From the NCBI RefSeq assembly GCF_008801605.1, contig NZ_VZPJ01000020.1, positions 45,962 to 109,961 on the forward strand: a stretch of 64,000 nt of DNA, written 5' to 3'. Below, piece by piece: positions 51,742 to 61,398 of the stretch (its first letter is position 1; each line of letters starts with the position of its first letter). The position numbers and the translations under genes are program-made. This stretch comes from Pseudomonas brassicacearum subsp. brassicacearum. Its GTDB lineage: Bacteria > Pseudomonadota > Gammaproteobacteria > Pseudomonadales > Pseudomonadaceae. Under the pieces are notes generated by a model. It saw only the letters and a program-made list of their open reading frames with translations, was not told where the DNA came from and ran no database searches.

Positions 51742-53406
51742 TCAGGCCAATTTCTTGTGCCGTACGCGATGCGGCTGGGCAGCAGCTTCGCCGAGGCGTT
51801 TCTTGCGATCGGCTTCGTACTCGGTGTAGTTGCCTTCGAAGAACACCGCTTGCGAGTCGTCTTCGTACGCCAGGATGTGGGTCGCCACGCGATCGAGGAA
51901 CCACCGATCGTGGGAGATAACAATGGCGGCGCCCGGGAAGTCCAGCAAGGCTTCTTCCAGGGAACGCAGGGTTTCGACGTCGAGGTCGTTGGACGGTTCG
52001 TCGAGCAGCAGGACGTTGCCGCCCTCCTTCAAGGTCAACGCCAGGTGCAAGCGACCGCGCTCACCACCGGACAAGTCCTTGACGAACTTCTGCTGGTCGC
52101 CGCCCTTGAAGTTGAAACGGCCCACATAAGTGCGCGACGGGATTTCATAGTTGCCGATGCGGATCTGGTCGGAACCGTCGGAGATCTGCTGGAACACGGT
52201 TTTGCTGCCGTCCAGGTCTTCGCGGCTCTGGTCGACGCAGGCCAGTTGCACGGTCTCACCGATTTCGATGCTGCCTGAATCCGGCGTTTCCTTGCCCATC
52301 AGCATGCGGAACAGCGTGGATTTACCCGCGCCGTTACCGCCGATCACACCCACGATGGCACCTTTTGGCATGGAGAACGACAGGTTGTCGATCAGCACGC
52401 GGTCGCCATAACCCTTGGAGACGTTCTTGAACTCGATGACCTTGTCACCCAGGCGCTGACCGGCCGGAATGTAGATCTCGTTGGTTTCGCTGCGCTTCTG
52501 GAATTCCTGGGATTGCATTTCCTCGAAGCGTTGCAGACGTGCCTTGGATTTGGACTGACGGGCCTTGGCGCCTTTGCGCACCCACTCCAGTTCTTCCTTC
52601 ATGGCTTTTTCATGAGCCGACTGCTGCTTGGATTCCTGGGCCAGACGATCGGACTTGGCCTCCAGCCAGCCCGAATAGTTGCCCTCGTACGGAATGCCTG
52701 CGCCGCGGTCGAGTTCCAGGATCCAGCCGGCGACGTTGTCCAGGAAGTAACGGTCGTGCGTGATCGCAACCACGGTGCCTGGGAAGTCGTGCAGGAAGTG
52801 TTCGAGCCAGGCGACGGAATCGGCGTCCAGGTGGTTGGTAGGTTCGTCGAGCAGCAGCATGTCCGGGGCCGACAGCAGCAGGCGGCACAGAGCCACACGG
52901 CGCTTCTCACCACCGGACAGGTGTTCGACCTTCGCGTCCCAGGCCGGCAGGCGCAACGCATCGGCGGCGACTTCCAGCTGGCGATCCAGGTTGTGGCCGT
53001 CGCTGGCCTGCAGAATCGCTTCGAGCTTGGCCTGTTCGGCGGCCAGCTTGTCGAAGTCGGCATCCGGATCGGCGTAGGCGGCATAGACCTCGTCGAGGCG
53101 CGCCTGGGCGTCCTTGATCACGCTGACCGCTTCCTCGACCACTTCACGGACGGTCTTGCTCGGGTCCAGCTGCGGTTCCTGGGGCAGGTAGCCGATGTTC
53201 AGGTCCGGCATCGGGCGGGCTTCGCCGTCGAATTCGTTATCGACGCCGGCCATGATTTTCAGCAGCGTGGACTTACCCGAACCGTTGAGACCCAGTACGC
53301 CGATCTTGGCGCCGGGGAAGAAGGACAGTGAAATATTTTTCAGGATTTCCCGCTTCGGCGGAACTACTTTGCTCAGCCGATGCATGGTGAAGACGTATTG
53401 AGCCAT
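51742..53406 (-). CDS. ettA: Energy-dependent translational throttle protein EttA (ABC-F)
   Basis: A 554-residue soluble ABC-F protein with two ABC domains. Walker A motifs are GLNGSGKST and GGNGAGKST, signatures LSGGEKRRV and LSGGERGRL, and Walker B LLLDEPTNHLD and LLLDEPSNDLD. The arm and linker (KARQSKSKARLQRFEEMQSQ) lie between them. It binds the ribosomal E site and gates the first elongation step according to ATP/ADP. The start at 53406 gives MAQYVFTMHRLSKVV, normal for the family. Confidence 0.96.
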   Translation of the reverse strand: MAQYVFTMHRLSKVVPPKREILKNISLSFFPGAKIGVLGLNGSGKSTLLKIMAGVDNEFDGEARPMPDLNIGYLPQEPQLDPSKTVREVVEEAVSVIKDAQARLDEVYAAYADPDADFDKLAAEQAKLEAILQASDGHNLDRQLEVAADALRLPAWDAKVEHLSGGEKRRVALCRLLLSAPDMLLLDEPTNHLDADSVAWLEHFLHDFPGTVVAITHDRYFLDNVAGWILELDRGAGIPYEGNYSGWLEAKSDRLAQESKQQSAHEKAMKEELEWVRKGAKARQSKSKARLQRFEEMQSQEFQKRSETNEIYIPAGQRLGDKVIEFKNVSKGYGDRVLIDNLSFSMPKGAIVGVIGGNGAGKSTLFRMLMGKETPDSGSIEIGETVQLACVDQSREDLDGSKTVFQQISDGSDQIRIGNYEIPSRTYVGRFNFKGGDQQKFVKDLSGGERGRLHLALTLKEGGNVLLLDEPSNDLDVETLRSLEEALLDFPGAAIVISHDRWFLDRVATHILAYEDDSQAVFFEGNYTEYEADRKKRLGEAAAQPHRVRHKKLA

Positions 53407-53677
53407 GGTGAACCTAGCGTCAGTGACAGGTGAAAAGAACGAGCCAGGCCATGCGCGGCACCGGCACTTGACGGTCATCAATGCCTGCGGGCGGATAGAG
53501 CCTGGGAATCTGGAGCTGGAACGCTCTTGTTTGACCGGCAAAGCTACCTCAACCGTCGGTCAAGGTCCAGCCGCCAAGGGCTGGCACTTTGCCACAAGTC
53601 AAGGCATGCTAGCCGCCCTTCGGGCGTCCGGCTTATAGTGCACGTCGCGCCAGTCCAGCAAACCGCAGGATTACAGC

Positions 53678-56600
53678 TTGTCCAACGTCACTCCGCCCCT
53701 GTCCCCTCGCGCACCCGCTGTCGTGCCCGGCTCGCCCCTGCGCGGGACATTGAAGGGCGGACTGGCCACGCTGGTGCTGCTGTTACTCGGCTTGCTGTTC
53801 TGGCAACTGCTCGACCAACTGCGCGAAACCCAGCAGCAACAACGCCAATACACCATCGACTACACCGCCGATCTCGCCGCGCAGGTCAGCCTGAACATGG
53901 CCCTGAACGCGCAAATCGCCCTCAACCTGCTACCGATTGTCGAACAACCCCAAACAGGCGACGAACAGCGGGCCCTGGTGCGCAAACTCCAGCAATCGCT
54001 CCCCGAATTGCGCAGCCTGGCCCTGCTGAGCCCCTCCGGCCGAGTGCTCAGTGACAGCGACGCCGACAGCCACGACGCCGATTACCTGGGTGAACTGGTG
54101 CGGCGCAGCCGGGCCCAGGCCCATTACTTCAGCAATGCCGAAGACGGCTCCGTGGTGCATCTATTGTTGCACCAGGCCAGCGGTAGCAGCCGTGGCTACT
54201 GGGCGCTGCGCCTGAACCCGAAGTTTTTCTCCACCCTGACCAAGCAGACCGATATGGGGCTGCGCCCGCTGTGGCTGGTGGAAAACCGTCTCAACCAGCA
54301 GATCATCAGCCGCGACGAAAGCCTGCCCTCGAGCAGCCCTACCCATTTGTCCCCGGATGACCTGGAGAACACCGTACTGACCGTGCCCTTGAGCAGCAGC
54401 GACTGGCAACTGCGGGGGTTGTTCGACAGGCGCCAGGTGATCGAACAACTGCTGCCGGCCTTCATCGGCAAATGCCTGCTGGGCCTGGCGTTTTCGTTGT
54501 TGCCGGTGATTGCGCTCTTGAACATACGCCGGCGTCAGCGGCAGTTGCATGAAGGTCGGCGGCGCTACCAGGATATTTTCGAAGGCACCGGCGTGGCCCT
54601 GTGCGTGCTGGATCTGTCGGGGCTCAAGGCCTTTTTTGAGCGGACCGGCCTGCACACGGGCGATCAATTGCGCGCCTGGACGAAAACTTCCCATCAACTC
54701 GAGCAATTGCGCCAGGAAGTCCACGTCACCGAAGTCAACCAGATGGCGTTGAAACTGCTCAACGTCGATTCCTGCGACCAGGCCTGGCAACTGCTGGTCG
54801 GCAAGGGTGCGCAGGACAACAACCCCGTTGGCTCGAAGCTGCTCGAAGCGCTGCTCGATCGACACAAGCAACTGGAACTGGAAATCAAACTCCAGGACGC
54901 CCATGGCCGCGACCAGCACCTGTGGCTGGTGCTGCGCCTGCCGGAAAAACAGCAAGACCATAACGCGGTCATCCTGAGCATCAGCGACATCACCAGCCGC
55001 AAGCTGATCGAGCTCTCGTTGCTCGAACGCGAGGGTTTCTGGTCCGACGTGGTGCGCACCGTGCCGGATCATCTCTATGTGCAGGACGTCATCAGCCAGC
55101 GGATGATCTTCAGCAACCACCACCTGGGCCAGACCCTGGGCTACGACCGCACCGAGCTGCACCAGATGGGCGAGTACTTCTGGGAAATCCTGCTGCACAG
55201 CGACGATGCCGATCACTACCACGGCCTGCGCCAGGCACAACGGCGGGGCGGGTACACGCAATTGTTGCAATGCCAACTGCGCTTTCGCCATCGCAATGGC
55301 AAATGGCGCTGCTTCGACATCCGCGAGCAGGCACTGGCCCGGGACCGGGACAATCAGGTGACACGAATCATCGGTGTGGCCAAGGACGTCACCGAGCAGA
55401 TCGAGGCCAGCGAATCGCTGCGTGACAGCGAGCAACGCTACCGGATGCTCGCCGAAAGCATCAGCGACGTGATTTTCTCCACCGACAACAAGCTTTCGCT
55501 CAACTACGTCAGCCCGTCGGTGCAGGCGGTGCTGGGCTACACCGCCGACTGGATCTTCCAGAACGGCTGGCAATCGATCATCGCCAATCCGCAACAGCTG
55601 ACCGGCATCTACAGCCTGATGGACCGGGTCAGCAAGGCCCTCGACAAGCCCGAACAACTGGCCGAGCTGCGCAACCAGATGCAGACCCAGTTGTTCCTGT
55701 TCGACTGCCTGCGTGCCGACGGGCGCAAGATTCCCATCGAGCTGCGGCTGGTACTGGTGTGGGATGAACACGGCGCGTTCGAAGGCGTGCTCGGCGTTGG
55801 TCGCGACATCAGCCAGCAGCGTCGCGCTGAAAAAGACCTGCGCATGGCCGCCACGGTCTTCGAGCACTCGACCTCGGCGATCCTGATCACCGACCCGGCC
55901 GGCTACATTGTCCAGGCCAACGAAGCCTTCAGTCGCGTCAGCGGTTATGCCGTGTCGCAAGTGCTGGACCAGTTGCCCAACATGCTGACCGTGGACGAAC
56001 AGCAGGAAGCCCACTTGCGCTACGTGCTCAAGCAGTTGCAACAGCACAGCACCTGGGAAGGCGAAGTCTGGCTCAAGCGCCGCAATGGCGAACATTACCC
56101 GGCTTGGGTCGGCATCACGGCCGTGCTGGATGACGAGGGCGACCTGGCCAGCTATGTATGCTTCTTCAGCGACATCAGCGAGCGCAAGGCCAGCGAGCAG
56201 CGCATTCATCGCCTGGCCTATTACGACGCCCTGACTCACCTGCCCAACCGCACGCTGTTCCAGGATCGCCTGCACACCGCGCTGCAATCGGCCGACCGGC
56301 AGAAGACCTGGGTCGTGCTGATGTTCCTCGACCTGGACCGCTTCAAGCCGATAAACGACTCCCTGGGGCATGCCGCCGGCGACCGGATGCTCAAGGAAAT
56401 GGCCACGCGCCTGCTCGGCTGCGTCGCCGACGACGACACCGTGGCGCGCATGGGCGGCGATGAATTCACCCTGCTGCTGCAACCGCGCGCCAGCCGCGAA
56501 ATGGCGCTGAACCGGGCCATCAACGTAGCCGAGCAGATCCTCGCCAGCCTGGTCCGGCCATTCGTGCTCGAAGGCCGGGAGTTCTTCGTCACCGCCAGTA

Positions 56601-57526
56601 TCGGTATCGCCCTGAGCCCCCAGGACGGCAACGAACTGAGCCAATTGATGAAGAACGCCGACACGGCCATGTATCACGCCAAGGAGCGTGGCAAGAACAA
56701 CTTCCAGTTCTATCAGGCCGACATGAACGCCAGCGCCCTGGAGCGCCTGGAGCTGGAAAGCGACCTGCGCCACGCCCTGGAACAGAACGAGTTCGTGCTG
56801 TATTACCAGCCGCAGTTCAGCGGCGATGGCAAACGTTTGACTGGCGCCGAAGCACTGCTGCGCTGGCGCCATCCGCGACGCGGGTTGGTGCCGCCGGGGG
56901 ACTTCATCCCGGTACTCGAAGAGCTCGGCTTGGTGGTGGACGTCGGCGACTGGGTCATCGCCGAAGCCTGTCGGCAGCTCAGGACGTGGCACCAGGCCAA
57001 GGTCCGGGTGCCGAAGGTCTCGGTCAACATTTCCGCCCGGCAGTTCTCCGACGGCCAGTTGGGCACGCGCATCGCCAATATCCTGCGCAGCACCGGCCTG
57101 CCGCCGGCCTGCTTGGAGCTGGAACTGACGGAAAGTATCCTGATGCGCGAAGTCAGCGAGGCGATGCAGATCCTGGCCGGGCTGAAAAACCTGGGCCTGA
57201 GCATCGCCGTCGATGACTTCGGCACCGGTTATTCGTCGCTCAACTACCTCAAGCAATTCCCCATCGATGTGCTGAAGATCGACCGCACCTTCGTCGACGG
57301 CCTGCCGTCCGGCGAGCAGGATGCGCAGATCGCCCGGGCGATCATCGCCATGGCCCACAGCCTCAACCTGGCGGTGATCGCCGAGGGCGTCGAGACCCAC
57401 GAGCAACTGGACTTCTTGCGCGAGCACGGCTGCGACGAAGTCCAGGGCTACCTGTTCGGCCGGCCGATGCCAGCCACCCGGTTTGAAGCGCAGTTCAGCA
57501 ATGATGCGTTGTTCATGCTCGACTGA
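53678..57526 (+). CDS. morA: c-di-GMP sensor protein MorA (PAS-GGDEF-EAL)
   Basis: A 1282-residue membrane protein. Membrane helices lie at about 27-46 and 262-283, enclosing a periplasmic sensor. Several PAS/PAC domains fill 290-840. The GGDEF domain has RMGGDEFTLL (about 924-933) and the EAL domain EALLRWRHP (about 1058), ELTESILM, DDFGTGYSSLNYL and EGVET, all intact, so both cyclase and phosphodiesterase activity are possible. No RxxD inhibitory site precedes GGDEF. Position next to glyA matches MorA, a regulator of flagella and biofilm. It starts with TTG after GCAGGA. Confidence 0.85.
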   Translation: MSNVTPPLSPRAPAVVPGSPLRGTLKGGLATLVLLLLGLLFWQLLDQLRETQQQQRQYTIDYTADLAAQVSLNMALNAQIALNLLPIVEQPQTGDEQRALVRKLQQSLPELRSLALLSPSGRVLSDSDADSHDADYLGELVRRSRAQAHYFSNAEDGSVVHLLLHQASGSSRGYWALRLNPKFFSTLTKQTDMGLRPLWLVENRLNQQIISRDESLPSSSPTHLSPDDLENTVLTVPLSSSDWQLRGLFDRRQVIEQLLPAFIGKCLLGLAFSLLPVIALLNIRRRQRQLHEGRRRYQDIFEGTGVALCVLDLSGLKAFFERTGLHTGDQLRAWTKTSHQLEQLRQEVHVTEVNQMALKLLNVDSCDQAWQLLVGKGAQDNNPVGSKLLEALLDRHKQLELEIKLQDAHGRDQHLWLVLRLPEKQQDHNAVILSISDITSRKLIELSLLEREGFWSDVVRTVPDHLYVQDVISQRMIFSNHHLGQTLGYDRTELHQMGEYFWEILLHSDDADHYHGLRQAQRRGGYTQLLQCQLRFRHRNGKWRCFDIREQALARDRDNQVTRIIGVAKDVTEQIEASESLRDSEQRYRMLAESISDVIFSTDNKLSLNYVSPSVQAVLGYTADWIFQNGWQSIIANPQQLTGIYSLMDRVSKALDKPEQLAELRNQMQTQLFLFDCLRADGRKIPIELRLVLVWDEHGAFEGVLGVGRDISQQRRAEKDLRMAATVFEHSTSAILITDPAGYIVQANEAFSRVSGYAVSQVLDQLPNMLTVDEQQEAHLRYVLKQLQQHSTWEGEVWLKRRNGEHYPAWVGITAVLDDEGDLASYVCFFSDISERKASEQRIHRLAYYDALTHLPNRTLFQDRLHTALQSADRQKTWVVLMFLDLDRFKPINDSLGHAAGDRMLKEMATRLLGCVADDDTVARMGGDEFTLLLQPRASREMALNRAINVAEQILASLVRPFVLEGREFFVTASIGIALSPQDGNELSQLMKNADTAMYHAKERGKNNFQFYQADMNASALERLELESDLRHALEQNEFVLYYQPQFSGDGKRLTGAEALLRWRHPRRGLVPPGDFIPVLEELGLVVDVGDWVIAEACRQLRTWHQAKVRVPKVSVNISARQFSDGQLGTRIANILRSTGLPPACLELELTESILMREVSEAMQILAGLKNLGLSIAVDDFGTGYSSLNYLKQFPIDVLKIDRTFVDGLPSGEQDAQIARAIIAMAHSLNLAVIAEGVETHEQLDFLREHGCDEVQGYLFGRPMPATRFEAQFSNDALFMLD

Positions 57527-57551
57527 GGCCTTGTACTATCTGGGCCGGCCT

Positions 57552-57618
57552 CTCGCGGGCAAGCCTTGCTCCCACAGGGGAACGAGGGCTTCTGTGGGAG
57601 CAAGGCTTGCCCGCGATG
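57552..57618. repeat. REP doublet of the CAAGGCTTGCCCGC subtype (-/+)
   Basis: Cores at about 57552-57577 (-) and 57592-57618 (+), between morA and glyA. Confidence 0.85.
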
Positions 57619-57747
57619 AGCCAGTACAGGCAACACCCCTCTTGCGTGAAACCCATTCGTCCGCGACATGACGCCCTTTCATATGCCTTCCAAAACCGGT
57701 TGAGGTAGAATGCCCCCCTTTTCTGCCCCCGATCCTTGAGGACCGCC

Positions 57748-59001
57748 ATGTTCAGCCGTGATTTGACTATTGCCAAGTACGACGCCGATCTCTTTGCCGC
57801 CATGGAGCAAGAAGCTCAGCGCCAGGAAGAGCACATTGAGCTGATCGCTTCGGAAAACTACACCAGCCCCGCGGTGATGGAAGCTCAAGGCTCGGTACTG
57901 ACCAACAAGTACGCCGAAGGCTACCCGGGCAAGCGTTACTACGGTGGTTGCGAGTACGTCGACGTGGTCGAGCAACTGGCCATCGATCGCGCCAAGCAAC
58001 TGTTCGGTGCCGACTATGCCAACGTCCAGCCGCACGCTGGCTCCCAAGCCAACTCCGCCGTGTACCTGGCGCTGCTGTCGGCCGGCGACACCATCCTGGG
58101 CATGAGCCTGGCCCACGGCGGTCACCTGACCCACGGCGCCAGCGTTTCCTCCTCCGGCAAGCTGTACAACGCCATCCAGTACGGCATCGACGGCAACGGC
58201 CTGATCGACTACGACGAAGTCGAGCGCCTGGCCCTCGAGCACAAGCCGAAAATGATCGTGGCCGGTTTCTCCGCCTACTCCCAGGTCCTCGACTTCCCGC
58301 GTTTCCGCGAGATCGCCGACAAGGTCGGTGCCTACCTGTTCGTCGACATGGCCCACGTTGCCGGCCTGGTCGCCGCTGGCGTCTACCCGAACCCGGTGCC
58401 ATTCGCCGACGTGGTCACCACCACCACCCACAAGACCCTGCGTGGTCCACGTGGCGGCCTGATCCTGGCGCGCGCCAATGCCGACATCGAGAAGAAGCTG
58501 AACTCCGCCGTCTTCCCGGGCGCCCAGGGTGGCCCGCTGGAGCACGTGATCGCAGCCAAGGCGATCTGCTTCAAGGAAGCCCTGCAACCTGAGTTCAAGA
58601 CTTACCAGCAACAAGTAGTGAAGAATGCCAAGGCCATGGCCGGCGTGTTCATCGAGCGCGGCTTCGACGTGGTGTCCGGCGGTACTGAAAACCACCTGTT
58701 CCTGCTGTCGCTGATCAAGCAAGAGATCTCCGGCAAAGACGCCGACGCGGCGCTGGGCAAGGCGTTCATCACCGTCAACAAGAACTCGGTGCCAAACGAC
58801 CCACGCTCTCCGTTCGTCACCTCGGGCCTGCGTTTCGGCACCCCTGCCGTGACCACTCGTGGTTTCAAGGAAGCCGAGTGCAAGGAACTGGCTGGCTGGA
58901 TCTGCGACATCCTGGCGGACCTGAACAACGAAGCGGTCATCGACGCCGTACGTGAGAAGGTCAAGGCTATCTGCAAGAAGCTGCCAGTCTACGGCGCTTA
59001 A
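57748..59001 (+). CDS. glyA: Serine hydroxymethyltransferase
   Basis: A 417-residue PLP enzyme that interconverts serine and glycine and supplies one-carbon units to tetrahydrofolate. It shows HIELIASENYTSPAVMEAQG, GYPGKRYYGGCEYVD, the PLP Lys in TTTTHKTLRGPRGG, and SGLRFGTPAVTTRG. I start at MFSRDLTIAKYDADLF (57748), nine bases after GAGG. This position next to morA corresponds to glyA3 (PA4602) of P. aeruginosa; other copies may exist outside the window. Confidence 0.96.
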   Translation: MFSRDLTIAKYDADLFAAMEQEAQRQEEHIELIASENYTSPAVMEAQGSVLTNKYAEGYPGKRYYGGCEYVDVVEQLAIDRAKQLFGADYANVQPHAGSQANSAVYLALLSAGDTILGMSLAHGGHLTHGASVSSSGKLYNAIQYGIDGNGLIDYDEVERLALEHKPKMIVAGFSAYSQVLDFPRFREIADKVGAYLFVDMAHVAGLVAAGVYPNPVPFADVVTTTTHKTLRGPRGGLILARANADIEKKLNSAVFPGAQGGPLEHVIAAKAICFKEALQPEFKTYQQQVVKNAKAMAGVFIERGFDVVSGGTENHLFLLSLIKQEISGKDADAALGKAFITVNKNSVPNDPRSPFVTSGLRFGTPAVTTRGFKEAECKELAGWICDILADLNNEAVIDAVREKVKAICKKLPVYGA

Positions 59002-59025
59002 TCAGCCCGCTAGAACGAGTTGAAT

Positions 59026-59058
59026 AAGGCCCGCATCGAAAGATGCGGGCCTTTTTTT
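59026..59058 (+). terminator. Terminator of glyA
   Basis: AAGGCCCGCATC and GATGCGGGCCTT pair around a short GAAA loop, followed by seven T. Confidence 0.93.
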
Positions 59059-59106
59059 ATTGCCCTGGAAAACAGGGCCAAACAACTAACACCATCCAAC
59101 ACTTAA

Positions 59107-59125
59107 TTTTCTGCAATACAGAAAA
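59107..59125. promoter_or_regulatory. Inverted repeat upstream of the orphan gene
   Basis: TTTTCTG-CAATA-CAGAAAA, perfect seven-base arms, in an A+T-rich stretch 79 bases before the ATG of the next gene. It is a candidate operator; no protein can be named. Confidence 0.4.
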
Positions 59126-59203
59126 CCTTACACGCAATTAATAAACCCATACGATCTCTCCTGCCCCCTGAACTTAATCACTCAAAACAGGACGCTTATT
59201 CAC

Positions 59204-59734
59204 ATGGACAGTGAACAATCCTTTAATGCAACACTCAGCATGTTCAACACCCGCGTAAATCTACTGGAAAGGCTGCATGGCAAACCCGCGATGGCGACCA
59301 TCAGTGCATTCAGCGGTGGATTCTTCACCGGTAGACCCCAAACCCAGGATCACTCAAGCCTGCTCGGCATGCGCGTCGAAGACCAGGCTGTGCGCGGCGA
59401 GCCCTTGCGGCTGCACTTGCGGTATACCGCTGGCGGCTACCTCCTGACCCTGAAAAACACCGGTGAACACTACAACAAACTGATCAGTAAAAGCTGGCTC
59501 GAAGTGTTTGGGGCAAGTGATCCAAACACTCGCAACCCGACTCTTTTCAGCCTGGTCGATCATCAGCAAAACATCATCACACGCAAGCACATCAAATCCC
59601 GCCATGTCCCCATCTCGCTCATGACAGGCAATAAGAAACATGTCGGGGGATTAAGGGTACGCGGCTCGCCTTATCTTTATCTTGCCGAGACAGACGAACA
59701 ATCAAAAGCGACGTTCATTCTGAGCGTGCTCTGA
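59204..59734 (+). CDS. Hypothetical protein, possible beta-trefoil/fascin-like fold
   Basis: A 176-residue soluble protein that I do not recognise. It has no signal peptide, membrane segment or cysteine. Two parts look alike: ATISAFSGGFFTGRPQ (31-46) and VPISLMTGNKKHVGGLRVRG (135-154), each preceding short beta-like segments (LRLHLRYTAGGYLLTLK; SPYLYLAETDEQSKATFIL). This spacing recalls beta-trefoil or fascin-like repeats, but that is a guess. The upstream region is A+T-rich, unlike its surroundings, and the gene stands alone between glyA and the symporter, a sign of an accessory insertion. The ribosome-binding site (AGGA) is far from the ATG. Confidence 0.65.
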   Translation: MDSEQSFNATLSMFNTRVNLLERLHGKPAMATISAFSGGFFTGRPQTQDHSSLLGMRVEDQAVRGEPLRLHLRYTAGGYLLTLKNTGEHYNKLISKSWLEVFGASDPNTRNPTLFSLVDHQQNIITRKHIKSRHVPISLMTGNKKHVGGLRVRGSPYLYLAETDEQSKATFILSVL

Positions 59735-59860
59735 AGGTCGCCCCTGTTGGCATGTAAAGTCAGTCGAAGGGACGAAGCACGACCCTTGTGGCGGGGCGGT
59801 TATTGACCACCCGTCATTTTTTCTTTTGAGAAAACGCTCAAGCACAGGGCTTTCACCTCA

Positions 59861-59875
59861 ACTGGTAAGACCGGT
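59861..59875. promoter_or_regulatory. Candidate GntR/FadR-type operator, distal site
   Basis: ACTGGTAAGACCGGT, a near-palindrome of ACYGGT-N3-ACCRGT form, fits the TGGT-N3-ACCA pattern bound by FadR-subfamily regulators. It lies about 25 bases upstream of the -35 of the symporter promoter. Confidence 0.5.
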
Positions 59876-59899
59876 CATGCCAAACCAGCACAATCGAGC

Positions 59900-59929
59900 T
59901 TGCATCCCCGCAAAAACAGCGCTTAGACT
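59900..59929 (+). promoter_or_regulatory. Candidate promoter of the symporter gene
   Basis: TTGCAT, an 18-base spacer and TAGACT, placed between the two candidate operators, with transcription start expected near 59936. Confidence 0.45.
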
Positions 59930-59946
59930 GCGCCTGCACTGGACAA

Positions 59947-59961
59947 ACCGGTAAGACCACA
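59947..59961. promoter_or_regulatory. Candidate GntR/FadR-type operator, proximal site
   Basis: ACCGGTAAGACCACA shares GGTAAGACC exactly with the distal site, 86 bases away, and lies just after the expected transcription start, where a bound repressor would block transcription. Confidence 0.5.
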
Positions 59962-60025
59962 ATAATGAAGTCCCAACGCCAGCCCTCCCCTGGCGAACAA
60001 GGACACCGAACCAGGAATCCCTCCC

Positions 60026-61339
60026 ATGCTCAAATGGTGCTCGCGGTCGATCTTCCTTCAAGTTGTCCTCGGACTGGTGCTCGGCATCGTCTGTGGACTT
60101 ACCCTTCCTGAATACTCTGCACAACTCAAACCCCTCGGCGACGGCTTCATCAAGCTGATCAAGATGCTCATCGGCCTGATCGTGTTCTGCGTGGTGGTCA
60201 GCGGTATCTCCGGCGCCGGCGATCTCAAGAAGGTCGGGCGCATTGGCCTCAAGTCGGTCATCTACTTCGAAATACTCACCTCCATCGCCCTGGTCATCGG
60301 CCTGGTCCTTGCTTTCAGCACAGGCATTGGCAGCGGCGCGAACATCCACCTGGAGCAGCTCTCCAGCGCGGACGTGAACGATATCGCCCAGCGCGGCCAG
60401 CACATGGTCACCACCACCCAGTTCCTGATGAACCTGATCCCGACCTCGGTGATTGGCGCGTTCGCGGAAAACAACATCCTGCAGGTGCTGCTGTTTGCCG
60501 TGCTGTTTGGCAGCGCGTTGAACCTTGTTGGTGACGCCGCTTCCGGCATTTCACGCCTGATCAACGAACTCAGCCACGTGATCTTCCGCATCATGGGCAT
60601 GATCGTACGGCTGGCCCCGATCGGCGTCTTCGGGGCCATTGCCTTCACCACCAGCAAATATGGTCTGGATTCGCTACAACACCTGGGCAGCCTCGTTGGC
60701 CTGTTCTACCTGACCTGCATCGCCTTTGTCGCGGTGATCCTGGGTGCGGTAATGCGCGTGTCGGGCCTGCCGATGCTGCCATTCCTCAAATACCTGCGCG
60801 AAGAGCTGCTGATCGTGCTCGGCACCGCGTCGTCCGATGCCGTGCTGCCACAGATCATGCGCAAGCTCGAACACCTGGGGATCGGCAGCTCCACCGTGGG
60901 CCTGGTCATTCCAACCGGCTACTCGTTCAACCTGGATGGTTTCTCGATCTACCTGACCCTGGCCATTGTCTTCATCGCCAACGCGACCGGCACGCCCCTG
61001 GCCATGAGCGATCTGTTGACCATCCTGCTGGTCTCGCTGATCACCTCCAAGGGCGCCCATGGGATTCCCGGCTCGGCGCTGGTGATCCTGGCAGCGACGC
61101 TGACCGCGATCCCGGCGATCCCGGTGGTCGGCCTGGTGCTGGTGTTGGCCGTGGACTGGTTCATGGGCATCGGTCGCGCCCTGACCAACCTGATTGGCAA
61201 CTGCGTGGCCACCGTGGCGATTGCCCGCTGGGAAAAAGACATCGACATCCCTCGGGCGCGCAAGGTGCTGTCCGGCCAACAAGGCTATACCTTCCAACCC
61301 AGGAAACCGGTGGGCAGTGCCCATCACCAGCAATTCTGA
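60026..61339 (+). CDS. Dicarboxylate/amino acid:cation symporter (DctA-like)
   Basis: A 437-residue DAACS-family symporter with about eight membrane helices and two re-entrant loops. The family signatures are GTASSDAVLPQIMRKLEHLG and PTGYSFNLDGFSIYLTLA, followed by ITSKGAHGIPGSALVILAAT, close to C4-dicarboxylate transporters such as DctA. The substrate is therefore probably succinate, fumarate, malate or a related acid, but it is not proven; this may be a paralogue with another acid. Two FCD-type GntR regulators follow and two operator-like sites precede it. GGAA precedes the ATG at 60026. Confidence 0.88.
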   Translation: MLKWCSRSIFLQVVLGLVLGIVCGLTLPEYSAQLKPLGDGFIKLIKMLIGLIVFCVVVSGISGAGDLKKVGRIGLKSVIYFEILTSIALVIGLVLAFSTGIGSGANIHLEQLSSADVNDIAQRGQHMVTTTQFLMNLIPTSVIGAFAENNILQVLLFAVLFGSALNLVGDAASGISRLINELSHVIFRIMGMIVRLAPIGVFGAIAFTTSKYGLDSLQHLGSLVGLFYLTCIAFVAVILGAVMRVSGLPMLPFLKYLREELLIVLGTASSDAVLPQIMRKLEHLGIGSSTVGLVIPTGYSFNLDGFSIYLTLAIVFIANATGTPLAMSDLLTILLVSLITSKGAHGIPGSALVILAATLTAIPAIPVVGLVLVLAVDWFMGIGRALTNLIGNCVATVAIARWEKDIDIPRARKVLSGQQGYTFQPRKPVGSAHHQQF

Positions 61340-61398
61340 AAGACGGCGATGCCGGCCCGCGAACCGGCATCGCCTGATCGATTTCCAAGGAGTCACAT

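Noticed and set aside
54161..57427. A 1088-codon open frame on the minus strand opposite morA
   Set aside because: It is the antisense shadow of a GC-rich gene: low-complexity composition, no family motif, and morA on the other strand explains the sequence fully.
57678..57711. Sigma-70 promoter for glyA using TAGAAT at 57706
   Set aside because: The -10 is good, but no -35 is found at a normal distance, so I did not list it.
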